Source: Pseudomonadota bacterium (GTDB lineage: Bacteria; Bdellovibrionota; UBA1018; CAIMNF01). From it: a DNA stretch of 10,302 nucleotides. The number at the start of each line of letters is the position of its first letter. The first letter of the stretch is position 1. A program made the position numbers and the translations under genes. Shown piece after piece: positions 1 through 5,444 of the stretch. The notes below the pieces were generated by a model. That model saw only the letters and a list, made by a program, of their open reading frames with translations, was not told the DNA's origin and did no database searches. The stretch is from the NCBI GenBank assembly GCA_027482725.1, contig JAIXVT010000175.1:1-10302 (forward strand). Direction: 5' to 3'.

Positions 1-92
1 GCAAGAGCGTGCCAACTGTCTCGACGGGTGAAGTCGGTATTAAGGGTACGGATTTATGGAATTTTTCAGTGAGACAGGTGTTTCACGTTTGA
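1..92 (+). CDS. Probable C-terminal end of a FecR-domain-like protein (5' partial)
   Basis: Frame 3 is open from the left edge to a TGA at 90-92 and encodes about 29 residues, including STGEVGIKGTDLW. FecR domains end with a similar motif (threonine or serine, short loop, G-I/V-R/K-G-T-D/E-hydrophobic), so the fragment is probably the end of a FecR-like secreted or envelope protein. The final residues VRQVFH are encoded by the first inverted repeat (69-86), so the repeat forms the end of the gene. The evidence is one short motif only. The minus strand is also open across part of this stretch, so the call is tentative. Confidence 0.35.
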   Translation, partial: KSVPTVSTGEVGIKGTDLWNFSVRQVFHV

Positions 93-206
93 GATTGCGA
101 GACAGTTGTTTCACGAAGGTTGTGAGACACGTTAAGCTAATGGATTTATGGGCTAAACTTTTGATAATGAGAAGAAAGATGCTGAAACTGGTGTCTCATG
201 TCTCAT
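16..206. repeat. Cluster of imperfect inverted repeats, consensus TGARAC-N4-GTYTCA
   Basis: Three near-palindromes share the same architecture: GTGAGACAGGTGTTTCAC at 69-86, GCGAGACAGTTGTTTCAC at 97-114, and TGAAACTGGTGTCTCA at 183-198. Half-sites occur at 18-23 (GTCTCG), 122-129 (GTGAGACA) and 200-205 (GTCTCA). The two strongest copies have centres 28 bp apart. Apart from the first copy or two, which overlap the possible gene end at 92, the cluster lies in a non-coding stretch with the neighbouring minus-strand gene ending toward it. It could be a small dispersed palindromic repeat family or an operator array for a dimeric regulator. Copy spacing is irregular and there are no uniform spacers, so it is not CRISPR. 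Confidence 0.6.
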
Positions 207-259
207 CTACGATACACTTGTTCCATTAAATGTAGCGCAGTCCTGTCTGTCAGTTAATT

Positions 260-295
260 TTTGAAGGGAGTTGTCTGCGACCGGCTCCCTTCAAA
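260..295. other. Strong intergenic hairpin without a T tract
   Basis: TTTGAAGGGAG (260-270) pairs perfectly with CTCCCTTCAAA (285-295), giving an 11-bp stem; two wobble pairs and a G-C pair can extend it inward to an 8-nt loop. It lies 35 bp past the stop of the minus-strand VOC gene, so it would form in that transcript's 3' region. Neither strand has a run of T after the stem, so it is not a classical intrinsic terminator. It may protect the 3' end or slow the polymerase. The rest of 207-330 shows no gene. Confidence 0.55.
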
Positions 296-330
296 TCCAA
301 AACGATTGATCAAAATTCCAATCCTGTTAT

Positions 331-825
331 CTAAGGCTGCGGAGGAACAGGCGAGCAAATTTCAACAATGAAGCCATTGAGGTCCCTAACGTAGCCAACT
401 AACTGTCCCCATGGCTTCTTAACTGGTTTCTTTAGAACAGTAGCTCCGTTGGAAACAGCCTTTTCAAAATCTTTTTCGACATTATCAGTCACGAAAGCCA
501 GCTCAATAGCTGGAGGGCTTGTATCCTTAGAATTCTTCGTAAAAGTAATCTCATTCATGCCAGTCATGAGTTCGTAGCCAGTAAAACTTAGTGTCGTTGC
601 GCCTGTTTCTAGCTCGCCATATTGGCCACTTTCATGGAGATACTTGCGCTTAAATCCAAATGCCTTTTCATAGAACGCGAGTGCTTGTTCGACATTAGGA
701 ACGTACAAGATTGTGTATCCAAGTTTCATATGATTTTCTCCTTTAGAGGGGATGTTGTATTTTTTCAGTGTAGTACAACCGACAAAAAAGCTCATAAAGG
801 CGATTAGAAGCAAAAATGTCTTCAT
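331..825 (-). CDS. VOC (glyoxalase/bleomycin-resistance fold) protein with possible lipoprotein N-terminus
   Basis: The domain from about residue 33 to the end is a VOC-fold protein: it opens LGYTILYVPNVEQALAFYEKAFG, contains HESGQYGELETG, and ends GYVRDLNGFIVEICSP, where E155 is in the usual C-terminal metal-ligand position. The first strand has Tyr (LGYT) where many members have a His ligand. The substrate is unknown. Two starts compete. The ATG at 825 overlaps the upstream stop (ATGA) and adds a 32-residue N-terminus resembling a lipoprotein signal, with a lipobox FVGC at residues 14-17. The ATG at 729 (Met33) has a perfect AAAGGAG at 738-744, 8 nt upstream, and gives 132 residues beginning where, from memory, typical homologues begin. 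Both forms may be made; the longer one is reported here. Confidence 0.85.
   Translation of the reverse strand: MKTFLLLIAFMSFFVGCTTLKKYNIPSKGENHMKLGYTILYVPNVEQALAFYEKAFGFKRKYLHESGQYGELETGATTLSFTGYELMTGMNEITFTKNSKDTSPPAIELAFVTDNVEKDFEKAVSNGATVLKKPVKKPWGQLVGYVRDLNGFIVEICSPVPPQP
738..744 (-). promoter_or_regulatory. Internal ribosome binding site for the short VOC form
   Basis: AAAGGAG on the minus strand sits 8 nt before the ATG at 729-727 and inside the longer reading frame. It is a better ribosome binding site than anything before the ATG at 825 (only GAAGAGG about 10 nt upstream). This favours the 132-residue form, or production of both forms. Confidence 0.7.
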
Positions 826-1136
826 TTCCGAAACCTCTTCGCCTGTGAATCTACTAAGTGAAAATTTCGTTTTCGTTCATCTGTAAAATCCCACCAAGGC
901 TTAGAACCTTTTCCGTCCATGAAGTATGCAGCCGAAATGAATACGTCGAGCATGCAGGGGTCTTTATAGAACTTTGTCCTTTCACAAACACGTACGTATA
1001 GCTTGTACGGGTCAGTCCCTTTCAGATCCGAAGGCTTTTGAATACCCACGAGGCGAAGATCCGCTGCAATTTGCTTCCCTATATTTGGAATCTGTTCAAG
1101 CTCTTGAGCGAAATCTGGGGCCAATGCTTTCTTCAT
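822..1136 (-). CDS. Helix-hairpin-helix protein, Cdd1 ('pathogenicity locus') family
   Basis: The small basic protein of 104 residues matches the Cdd1 family in layout: a helix-hairpin-helix near the N-terminus (IPNIGKQIAADLRLVGI), then DPYKLYVRVCERT, then KDPCMLDVFISAAYF, and the C-terminal PWWDFTDERK. Helix-hairpin-helix motifs bind DNA backbone without sequence preference, but the job of this family is not established. The ATG at 1136 is chosen because AGGAG lies at 1141-1145; a TTG at 1151 would add five residues. The stop overlaps the next gene's ATG (ATGA at 822-825), indicating translational coupling to the VOC gene. It diverges from the HxlR-family gene and may be controlled by it. 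Confidence 0.82.
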   Translation of the reverse strand: MKKALAPDFAQELEQIPNIGKQIAADLRLVGIQKPSDLKGTDPYKLYVRVCERTKFYKDPCMLDVFISAAYFMDGKGSKPWWDFTDERKRNFHLVDSQAKRFRK

Positions 1137-1159
1137 GGGACTCCTGGACAAAATGGAAT

Positions 1160-1179
1160 TTTAGCTTAAATCTGCTAAA
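1160..1179. promoter_or_regulatory. Inverted repeat in front of the Cdd1-family gene
   Basis: TTTAGC (1160-1165) and GCTAAA (1174-1179) form a perfect 6-bp inverted repeat separated by 8 bp. It lies about 25 bp upstream of the minus-strand ATG at 1136, overlapping where that gene's promoter or transcript start should be. It is a candidate operator for the HxlR-family protein or another dimeric regulator. Confidence 0.4.
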
Positions 1180-1183
1180 GTGG

Positions 1184-1216
1184 AAGTACTGACATTTTTG
1201 TAAGTACTAAATACTT
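1184..1216. promoter_or_regulatory. Candidate HxlR operator: paired AAGTACT and overlapping palindrome
   Basis: AAGTACT occurs at 1184-1190 and 1202-1208, 18 bp apart; its core AGTACT is itself palindromic. The second copy starts a 15-bp near-palindrome (AAGTA-CTAAA-TACTT, 1202-1216). The position, across the -35 and -10 elements of hxlR and upstream of the divergent Cdd1-family gene, suits autorepression plus control of the neighbour. This is inferred from symmetry and location, not from a known consensus. Confidence 0.5.
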
Positions 1217-1217
1217 T
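1189..1217 (+). promoter_or_regulatory. Sigma70-like promoter of the HxlR gene
   Basis: CTGACA (1189-1194), a 17-bp spacer and TACTTT (1212-1217) form a reasonable sigma70-type promoter. The expected transcript start near 1224 is only a few bases from the ATG at 1228, so the mRNA would have almost no leader. The palindrome at 1202-1216 occupies the spacer and the -10 box. Confidence 0.5.
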
Positions 1218-1227
1218 GAGAGTGAAA

Positions 1228-1584
1228 ATGAAAAAACAAATTAAACAAGCATTCGCCAAAGAATGTCCCGTCGCTAGCGCAATGAAGCATCTTGGTGGCA
1301 AATGGAAGTTTGCAATTATCTGGCAGCTCTATCAGGCAGACAGCTATCGCTACGGAGAACTTAGGAGACTCATTCCAAAAATTACCGAAAGAGTGTTTAT
1401 TCAGCAGCTCAAGGAAATGGAGGGCTCAGGCCTCATTGAAAGGAAATCGTTCCAAGAAATTCCACCTCGAGTCGAATACTCGCTCACGAAAGTTGGGAAG
1501 GAGTTGATTCCGGTCATTATTAGCTTGAGTAATTGGTCTCGTAAAAATGGTTTTCACCCTAAGAGTAAAAACAGCAATACATAG
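1228..1584 (+). CDS. HxlR-family winged-helix transcriptional regulator
   Basis: The 118-residue protein covers a full HxlR domain: ECPVASAMKHLGGKWKFAIIWQL, the helix-turn-helix region RYGELRRLIPKITERVFIQQLKEME, and the wing PPRVEYSLTKVGKEL. The family binds DNA as a dimer. Its conserved N-terminal cysteine (Cys13 here, before Pro) is the position used for thiol redox sensing in characterised members such as YodB and HypR of Bacillus; whether it senses anything here is inference. The ATG at 1228 is preferred over a TTG at 1216 because the -10 box covers 1212-1217. It diverges from the Cdd1-VOC pair, the usual arrangement of an HxlR regulator and its target. The end nearly meets the convergent gene at 1599. 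Confidence 0.92.
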   Translation: MKKQIKQAFAKECPVASAMKHLGGKWKFAIIWQLYQADSYRYGELRRLIPKITERVFIQQLKEMEGSGLIERKSFQEIPPRVEYSLTKVGKELIPVIISLSNWSRKNGFHPKSKNSNT

Positions 1585-1598
1585 CCTAGGTAGTAAGC

Positions 1599-1817
1599 TC
1601 AACTTTCTAAAAATTCCCTCTTGTTACCCGTCCGATCATAGTCGTATAGATAAACCTTGATAGTGCTAACACTGACGCCGAAATGACGGGCCAGGTCCGC
1701 ATTTGTCCACCCATGTAACGCCTTAAGAGTTGCGAGCTTCTTTTGGTCTAAGTCGAAGACTTCCCGTTTCCATTGAACTGAGTGTGATCTTTTAACAATC
1801 ACAGGGTGTTCGACCAC
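1599..1817 (-). CDS. Small helix-turn-helix protein
   Basis: The 72-residue basic protein has a clear helix-turn-helix: TNADLARHFG (residues 38-47) followed by the recognition helix in VSVSTIKVYLYDY. It resembles the short DNA-binding heads of regulators and recombinases; no second domain is present. The GTG start at 1817 has GGAGG about 10 nt upstream. Upstream codons remain in frame to a TAA at 1845-1847 and would read GGGRPIV, like the start of many HTH proteins. An ATG lies one base out of that frame at 1837-1835, so the original start may have been lost by a one-base deletion. The stretch 1818-1915 shows no gene. Confidence 0.6.
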   Translation of the reverse strand: MVEHPVIVKRSHSVQWKREVFDLDQKKLATLKALHGWTNADLARHFGVSVSTIKVYLYDYDRTGNKREFLES

Positions 1818-1915
1818 TATGGGGCGTCCTCCACCATTATTTATTTATTCAAATATTCGATTCTACCCCAAAACTCTTGGAATAAAGCAGAGGAAATGAT
1901 GTTCAACACTCCTCG

Positions 1916-2656
1916 CTAACATCCATTCATCTCACGCTCAACCTGTTTCCAGTTTGGCATCATCGCGCCCATAATCTCTTTGAACCTCGAGTTGTGGCTT
2001 GGCTCAAGGAGATGCACAAGTTCGTGCAAAACAACCTCTTCCAAATACTGCCGTGGCCGATGAAAAAGCAAGCCGTTAATTACAATTTTTTTTTGATGAA
2101 TTCGACACGCCCCCCAAAGCGACTTCATATCTCGAATGACGAGTTCTTGGTGCTGGACACCTAATCGTGGTTCCCATTTGGCGATAAACTCCAGAGTCCA
2201 ATAACGAACCTGTTCATGTCGCCAGCGTCTTAGGGCCGTTAACACTCTTTGGGAAGAAGTTTCGGGCAAGGCGTGTATTCGAATACCAGTCTCCATTTGC
2301 TCGACGCGTATGCGCCCCGAGCATGAGGACAAAAATTCAATCGGGTGCAACTCCCCCCAAATCCAAATGGAGTTTAAAGCATCTGCCTCGGGCGTCACAA
2401 ATCGAAGCCGACGTCGAATCTTAGCCAGCTGTAGGGTGATCCATTCTTTATTCCGGAAAACTAAGCCGTCCAAAATAGACTGAGCATCACTCCACGAACA
2501 ACGCCTAGGGATTGAAACCTTTAAGGTGCCGTCTATTCCGTTTAATCGTAAATTCAATCGGCGCACAGATTTACGCTCCACAGTCACCTCAAACCCCTGC
2601 ACGGTGAATATTCGAGCATCGCGGACAAGCTCTTTCCTCACTCTGGCCCCCTTCAT
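1916..2656 (-). CDS. YgjP-like (M48-type, DUF45) metallopeptidase
   Basis: The 246-residue protein has the YgjP/DUF45 architecture: an N-terminal beta-rich part (ERKSVRRLNLRL ... LKVSIPRR), the family signature RDMKSLWGAC (175-184), and the zinc site HELVH (211-215) with the third ligand His221 in the usual EPSHNSRF context. Family members are SprT-like zinc peptidases of unclear substrate; E. coli YgjP is the reference. No signal peptide is seen, so it is probably cytoplasmic. Its ATG overlaps the stop of the acyltransferase gene (ATGA at 2653-2656), so it is translationally coupled to that gene and shares its transcript. Confidence 0.9.
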   Translation of the reverse strand: MKGARVRKELVRDARIFTVQGFEVTVERKSVRRLNLRLNGIDGTLKVSIPRRCSWSDAQSILDGLVFRNKEWITLQLAKIRRRLRFVTPEADALNSIWIWGELHPIEFLSSCSGRIRVEQMETGIRIHALPETSSQRVLTALRRWRHEQVRYWTLEFIAKWEPRLGVQHQELVIRDMKSLWGACRIHQKKIVINGLLFHRPRQYLEEVVLHELVHLLEPSHNSRFKEIMGAMMPNWKQVEREMNGC

Positions 2657-3570
2657 GCAAAGTTGTCTGAAGCAAGAAGCGGCTTGAACTTACTTTTTCC
2701 CCAACAATGAAATGGCCGCTCAATGCCGCTATGAATGAGCTCGGCCGCGAAAAGCAAAACTAAGGGATAACCCGAGAACAAAAAAAATCCATCCCACCCC
2801 AGCCCCTGTCGAACAAACTTCGCCAAAGGCATATGAATAAGATAAAGGACATAACTCCTGTCCCCAAGGAACAAAAGCACACGACGAAAAATACCATTGG
2901 GGATCAAACTCATATGGCAATGATCGGTTCTCACGGCGACCCAAATCATTGCCAGAGAAATCCAGGTTACGAGCCAATAGACACCTAGAACATCCCGACC
3001 TCGATCTGTGCCCGACCCGAAACAATTCGGAAGCAGCCAAACTAAGAGCATTCCTCCAAAAAAAATAATTCGACTCAAAGTCAAGCTGATCTGAACATTA
3101 AGCGTTGGGGAATAAATCAGCCCAAACCCCACTCCCAGAAGAAGTCCGTCATAGTTCGTTAAGCTATGTGCGTAGTATTTCGTGATTTCATCCGACGATG
3201 TGCCCGGGAACTTGAGCTTAAACCATACTCGAAAAAAAACTGCACAAGCAAGATACCCGAGCCCCAAAACCAAGGTTTTTGAACCCTTGAATCGCTGGAT
3301 AAAAACCAAAATCCACGGGATAAACAAATAAAACTGGTCCTCGATGGCAAGCGTCCAAAACGGAGCGACCGTGAGACGATTTGCAATAAAAAAGCCCTGC
3401 TCAACAATATGAAGATTGTAAACAGGAAAAAAATACATCAATCCTGTTTTTCCTATTTCGAGTAATCTATCCCACTGACCTAGACTTTTGGGATCCTCAA
3501 AGTCAACAAAAAGGAACATTGCTGCCACACCGGACAAAACTGTAATTGCGGCCCACCAGCTATAATTCAA
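2653..3570 (-). CDS. Acyltransferase-3 family membrane protein, N-terminally truncated
   Basis: The 305-residue multi-pass protein belongs to the acyltransferase-3 (OafA/YrhL-like) family, whose members transfer acyl groups to surface sugars and lipids. The signature FWTLAIEDQFYL is at 71-82 (family: TWSLAVEEQFYL), and YVLYLIHMPL near the C-terminus is also typical. About 350-400 residues and ten membrane spans are usual. Here the frame opens after a TAA at 3583-3585, with only a TTG as start, and lacks the first two spans with their catalytic His and the Arg-Arg motif. None of the three frames upstream to the oxyR stop encodes the missing part. It is therefore probably a 5'-deleted remnant, although the remaining frame is intact. 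The spacer 3571-3700 shows no gene or clear terminator. Confidence 0.75.
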   Translation of the reverse strand: MNYSWWAAITVLSGVAAMFLFVDFEDPKSLGQWDRLLEIGKTGLMYFFPVYNLHIVEQGFFIANRLTVAPFWTLAIEDQFYLFIPWILVFIQRFKGSKTLVLGLGYLACAVFFRVWFKLKFPGTSSDEITKYYAHSLTNYDGLLLGVGFGLIYSPTLNVQISLTLSRIIFFGGMLLVWLLPNCFGSGTDRGRDVLGVYWLVTWISLAMIWVAVRTDHCHMSLIPNGIFRRVLLFLGDRSYVLYLIHMPLAKFVRQGLGWDGFFLFSGYPLVLLFAAELIHSGIERPFHCWGKSKFKPLLASDNFA

Positions 3571-3700
3571 TTTTTGCCCAATTTACCCCAGGCACAAGCG
3601 AAATCACTTTGGACCAACTCAGAGTAAAATTAGATCACCTTCTTAAGGTTTTGAGGCTAAATCAAATTATTTTTGAAAATATTCCAGAGCAACCCCTCCC

Positions 3701-4678
3701 TTAGCACACTTCGAACACCTGAATGTCCTTCCCCGGCCGACGAGCCATACCTGACGGTAGACTTTGCTCGACCGCTGTTTGAATGGCCTTCAAGAGGTTT
3801 AACTTCCAATGCCCGCGACGGTACACCAAACTCACTTCCCGTGCCGGTGCTGGACGTTTGAACGGACGCACTTGCTCATCGACTTCGCGTTTAGGGAGCG
3901 AAGAAACCATCAACTCTGGCAGCAACGTGAATCCCTGATGGAGTCGCACCAAGCTCCGCAAGGTATCCAGACTTCCACTTTGGAAAAAGACATTGCCCTG
4001 CGCTGGACTTACGGGAGAATCACTGTTCCCCGACTTCTTTAACGAGCAAAATTGGAGCACCTGATCCTTAAAACAATGGCCGTCTTGGAGCATCCAGAGC
4101 TCAGATGCATCCAGATCTTCTTTTTTTACATGACTTTTTTTTGCAAGGACATGCCCAGGTGAAAAATAGGCGAAAAACGATTCATAATACAACGGGACAA
4201 CATGAAGATCCTGCACAGGTAGTGGTGTGGCCAAAATTGCACCATCAATCTGATCTAAAGCCAATTGTTCGATAATCCGATCGGTCTTGGTTTCCTCGAT
4301 AAATAAAGTGACCCTGGGGTACTGTTTTGAAAACCTACCGATCATGAGTGGCAATAGGTCTTTTGCGACGGTCGGTATCACCGCAAGCTTGAACTGTCCC
4401 GAATACTGATCTCGGCTGCGGACCTGTCTCGCTAAGGCGTCTAAACGCTCATGCTCCACAAGTAGCTGCCGAGCTTGTTTAAGATAAAGCGCCCCTTCCG
4501 GGGTCGCTAATATGGGCTTCTTTGTACGATCAAAGAGAATTAAACCAATTTCATCTTCTAATTTCTGGAGCTGCTGGGATAGCGTGGGCTGAGTCACCCC
4601 ACACGCCTCGGCGGCTTGGCCAAAATGTCGCAACTCAGACAATTTCAGTGCATAACTCAGCTGAATCAAACTGGGCAT
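3701..4678 (-). CDS. oxyR: Hydrogen peroxide sensor and regulator OxyR (LysR family)
   Basis: The 325-residue LysR-type regulator has an N-terminal winged helix (FGQAAEACGVTQPTLSQQLQKLEDEIG) and an OxyR effector domain. The redox pair is Cys202 and Cys211 in LQDGHCFKDQVLQFC, corresponding to E. coli Cys199 and Cys208; the peroxide-site residues Thr103 (IPTV), His201 and Asp205 are also present. Peroxide oxidises the pair to a disulfide and OxyR then activates its targets. The ATG at 4678 follows GGAGG at 4683-4687. The gene diverges from ahpC across a shared operator, so ahpCF is the direct target, with negative autoregulation likely. The C-terminal tail (about 15 residues from ARRPGKD) extends beyond the usual end. 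Confidence 0.96.
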   Translation of the reverse strand: MPSLIQLSYALKLSELRHFGQAAEACGVTQPTLSQQLQKLEDEIGLILFDRTKKPILATPEGALYLKQARQLLVEHERLDALARQVRSRDQYSGQFKLAVIPTVAKDLLPLMIGRFSKQYPRVTLFIEETKTDRIIEQLALDQIDGAILATPLPVQDLHVVPLYYESFFAYFSPGHVLAKKSHVKKEDLDASELWMLQDGHCFKDQVLQFCSLKKSGNSDSPVSPAQGNVFFQSGSLDTLRSLVRLHQGFTLLPELMVSSLPKREVDEQVRPFKRPAPAREVSLVYRRGHWKLNLLKAIQTAVEQSLPSGMARRPGKDIQVFEVC

Positions 4679-4693
4679 AGAACCTCCATGATC

Positions 4694-4722
4694 AGTTTAA
4701 GGCAATAGATACTAACTATCAA
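4694..4722 (-). promoter_or_regulatory. oxyR promoter
   Basis: On the minus strand, TTGATA (4717-4722) and TAAACT (4694-4699) are separated by 17 bp, a good sigma70-type promoter. The -35 element overlaps the second OxyR half-site, so bound OxyR should block oxyR transcription, as in E. coli. The leader would be about 10 nt, placing GGAGG at the very 5' end. Confidence 0.65.
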
Positions 4723-4740
4723 ACTATAGATTTAATCGAT
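4705..4740. promoter_or_regulatory. OxyR operator between oxyR and ahpC
   Basis: Four half-sites match the E. coli ATAG-N7-CTAT-N7-ATAG-N7-CTAT pattern: ATAG 4705-4708, CTAT 4716-4719, ATAG 4726-4729 and CGAT 4737-4740 (one mismatch). Both 7-bp spacers also carry the preferred T at position 2 and A at position 6. The central gap between the two halves is 6 bp instead of 7. The operator ends 1 bp before the -35 of ahpC and covers the -35 of oxyR. Confidence 0.85.
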
Positions 4741-4741
4741 T

Positions 4742-4769
4742 TTGATTATTTATAGAATCCCCGTATTCT
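4742..4769 (+). promoter_or_regulatory. ahpC-ahpF promoter
   Basis: TTGATT (4742-4747) and TATTCT (4764-4769) are separated by 16 bp. The OxyR operator abuts the -35 element, the position expected for OxyR contacting RNA polymerase as an activator. The predicted start near 4776 coincides with the ribosome binding site AAGGAG (4776-4781). Confidence 0.65.
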
Positions 4770-4791
4770 TTCCCTAAGGAGAAACATCACA

Positions 4792-5358
4792 ATGATGACT
4801 TTAATCAATACACAAATTCCTGAATTCAAAGTTCAGGCCTATGTCAATGGTGACTTCAAAACCGTGACCCAAAGCGATCTGAAAGGTAAATGGTCTATTT
4901 TCTTTTTCTATCCGGCAGACTTCACTTTTGTGTGCCCTACCGAACTCGGCGATATGGCAGACAAATATGAAACCTTTAAAAAAATGGGAGTCGAAGTATA
5001 TTCGGTCAGCACCGACACACACTTTGTTCACAAAGCTTGGCACGACGCATCGGACACCATTAAAAAAATCAAGTACCCCATGCTTGCAGACCCCACGGGA
5101 CATTTGAGCCGAGCTTTCGGCGTTCACATCGAAGAAGAGGGCTTAGCTTACCGAGGTACCTTTGTAGTGAGCCCGGAAGGAAAAATAAAAATCGCAGAAA
5201 TTCATGACAATGGGATTGGGCGTAACGCCGACGAACTCCTCCGTAAAGTCCAAGCGGCCCAGTTTGTGGCATCACACCCGGGTGAGGTTTGCCCCGCAAA
5301 ATGGAAACCAGGAGAGAAGACCCTTAAGCCCGGCCTTGATCTTGTCGGTAAAATCTAA
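4792..5358 (+). CDS. ahpC: Alkyl hydroperoxide reductase subunit C (2-Cys peroxiredoxin)
   Basis: The 188-residue cytoplasmic peroxiredoxin reduces hydrogen peroxide, organic peroxides and peroxynitrite. The peroxidatic cysteine is Cys48 in FYPADFTFVCPTE and the resolving cysteine is Cys167 in HPGEVCPAKW, matching E. coli AhpC (187 residues, Cys46 and Cys165). The C-terminal tail GLDLVGKI is also family-typical; such enzymes form decamers of dimers. AAGGAG at 4776-4781 sits 10 nt before the first of two adjacent ATG codons (4792, 4795). It is the first gene of an ahpC-ahpF operon under the OxyR operator, and its disulfide is reduced by the product of the next gene. Confidence 0.98.
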   Translation: MMTLINTQIPEFKVQAYVNGDFKTVTQSDLKGKWSIFFFYPADFTFVCPTELGDMADKYETFKKMGVEVYSVSTDTHFVHKAWHDASDTIKKIKYPMLADPTGHLSRAFGVHIEEEGLAYRGTFVVSPEGKIKIAEIHDNGIGRNADELLRKVQAAQFVASHPGEVCPAKWKPGEKTLKPGLDLVGKI

Positions 5359-5393
5359 TCCGTGACTTTTCAAAAATATTAAACTCAATTTTT

Positions 5394-5425
5394 GGGCGTA
5401 GAGATTCTACTGGAGTCCTACGCCC
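5394..5425 (+). promoter_or_regulatory. Intercistronic hairpin between ahpC and ahpF
   Basis: GGGCGTAG (5394-5401) pairs with CTACGCCC (5418-5425); past one bulged A, GATTC (5403-5407) pairs with GAGTC (5413-5417) through one G-U pair, leaving a 5-nt loop. This gives about 13 bp in all. No T run follows, and the ahpF ribosome binding site begins 6 bases later. It could partly attenuate read-through or shield the ahpC transcript's 3' end, raising AhpC above AhpF. Confidence 0.6.
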
Positions 5426-5444
5426 TACCTAAAGGAATCCGTTT

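Noticed and set aside
69..206. CRISPR-like array of the repeats
   Set aside because: Copies are short palindromes at irregular distances, with half-sites and no uniform spacers.
260..300. Remnant of a tRNA gene or an attachment site (CTCCCTTCAAATCC resembles a T-arm)
   Set aside because: No acceptor, D or anticodon arms fit around it, and the sequence is fully explained by the local hairpin.
974..1192. Plus-strand open frame across the Cdd1-family gene
   Set aside because: It is a shadow of a recognised gene on the other strand, with no ribosome binding site or family resemblance.
3571..3700. Frameshifted N-terminus of the acyltransferase in the spacer
   Set aside because: All three minus-strand frames are interrupted by stops and show no membrane span or Arg-Arg motif, so deletion fits better than frameshift.
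4801..5127. Minus-strand open frame inside ahpC
   Set aside because: ahpC is a certain gene with conserved motifs on the other strand; the antisense frame shows none.
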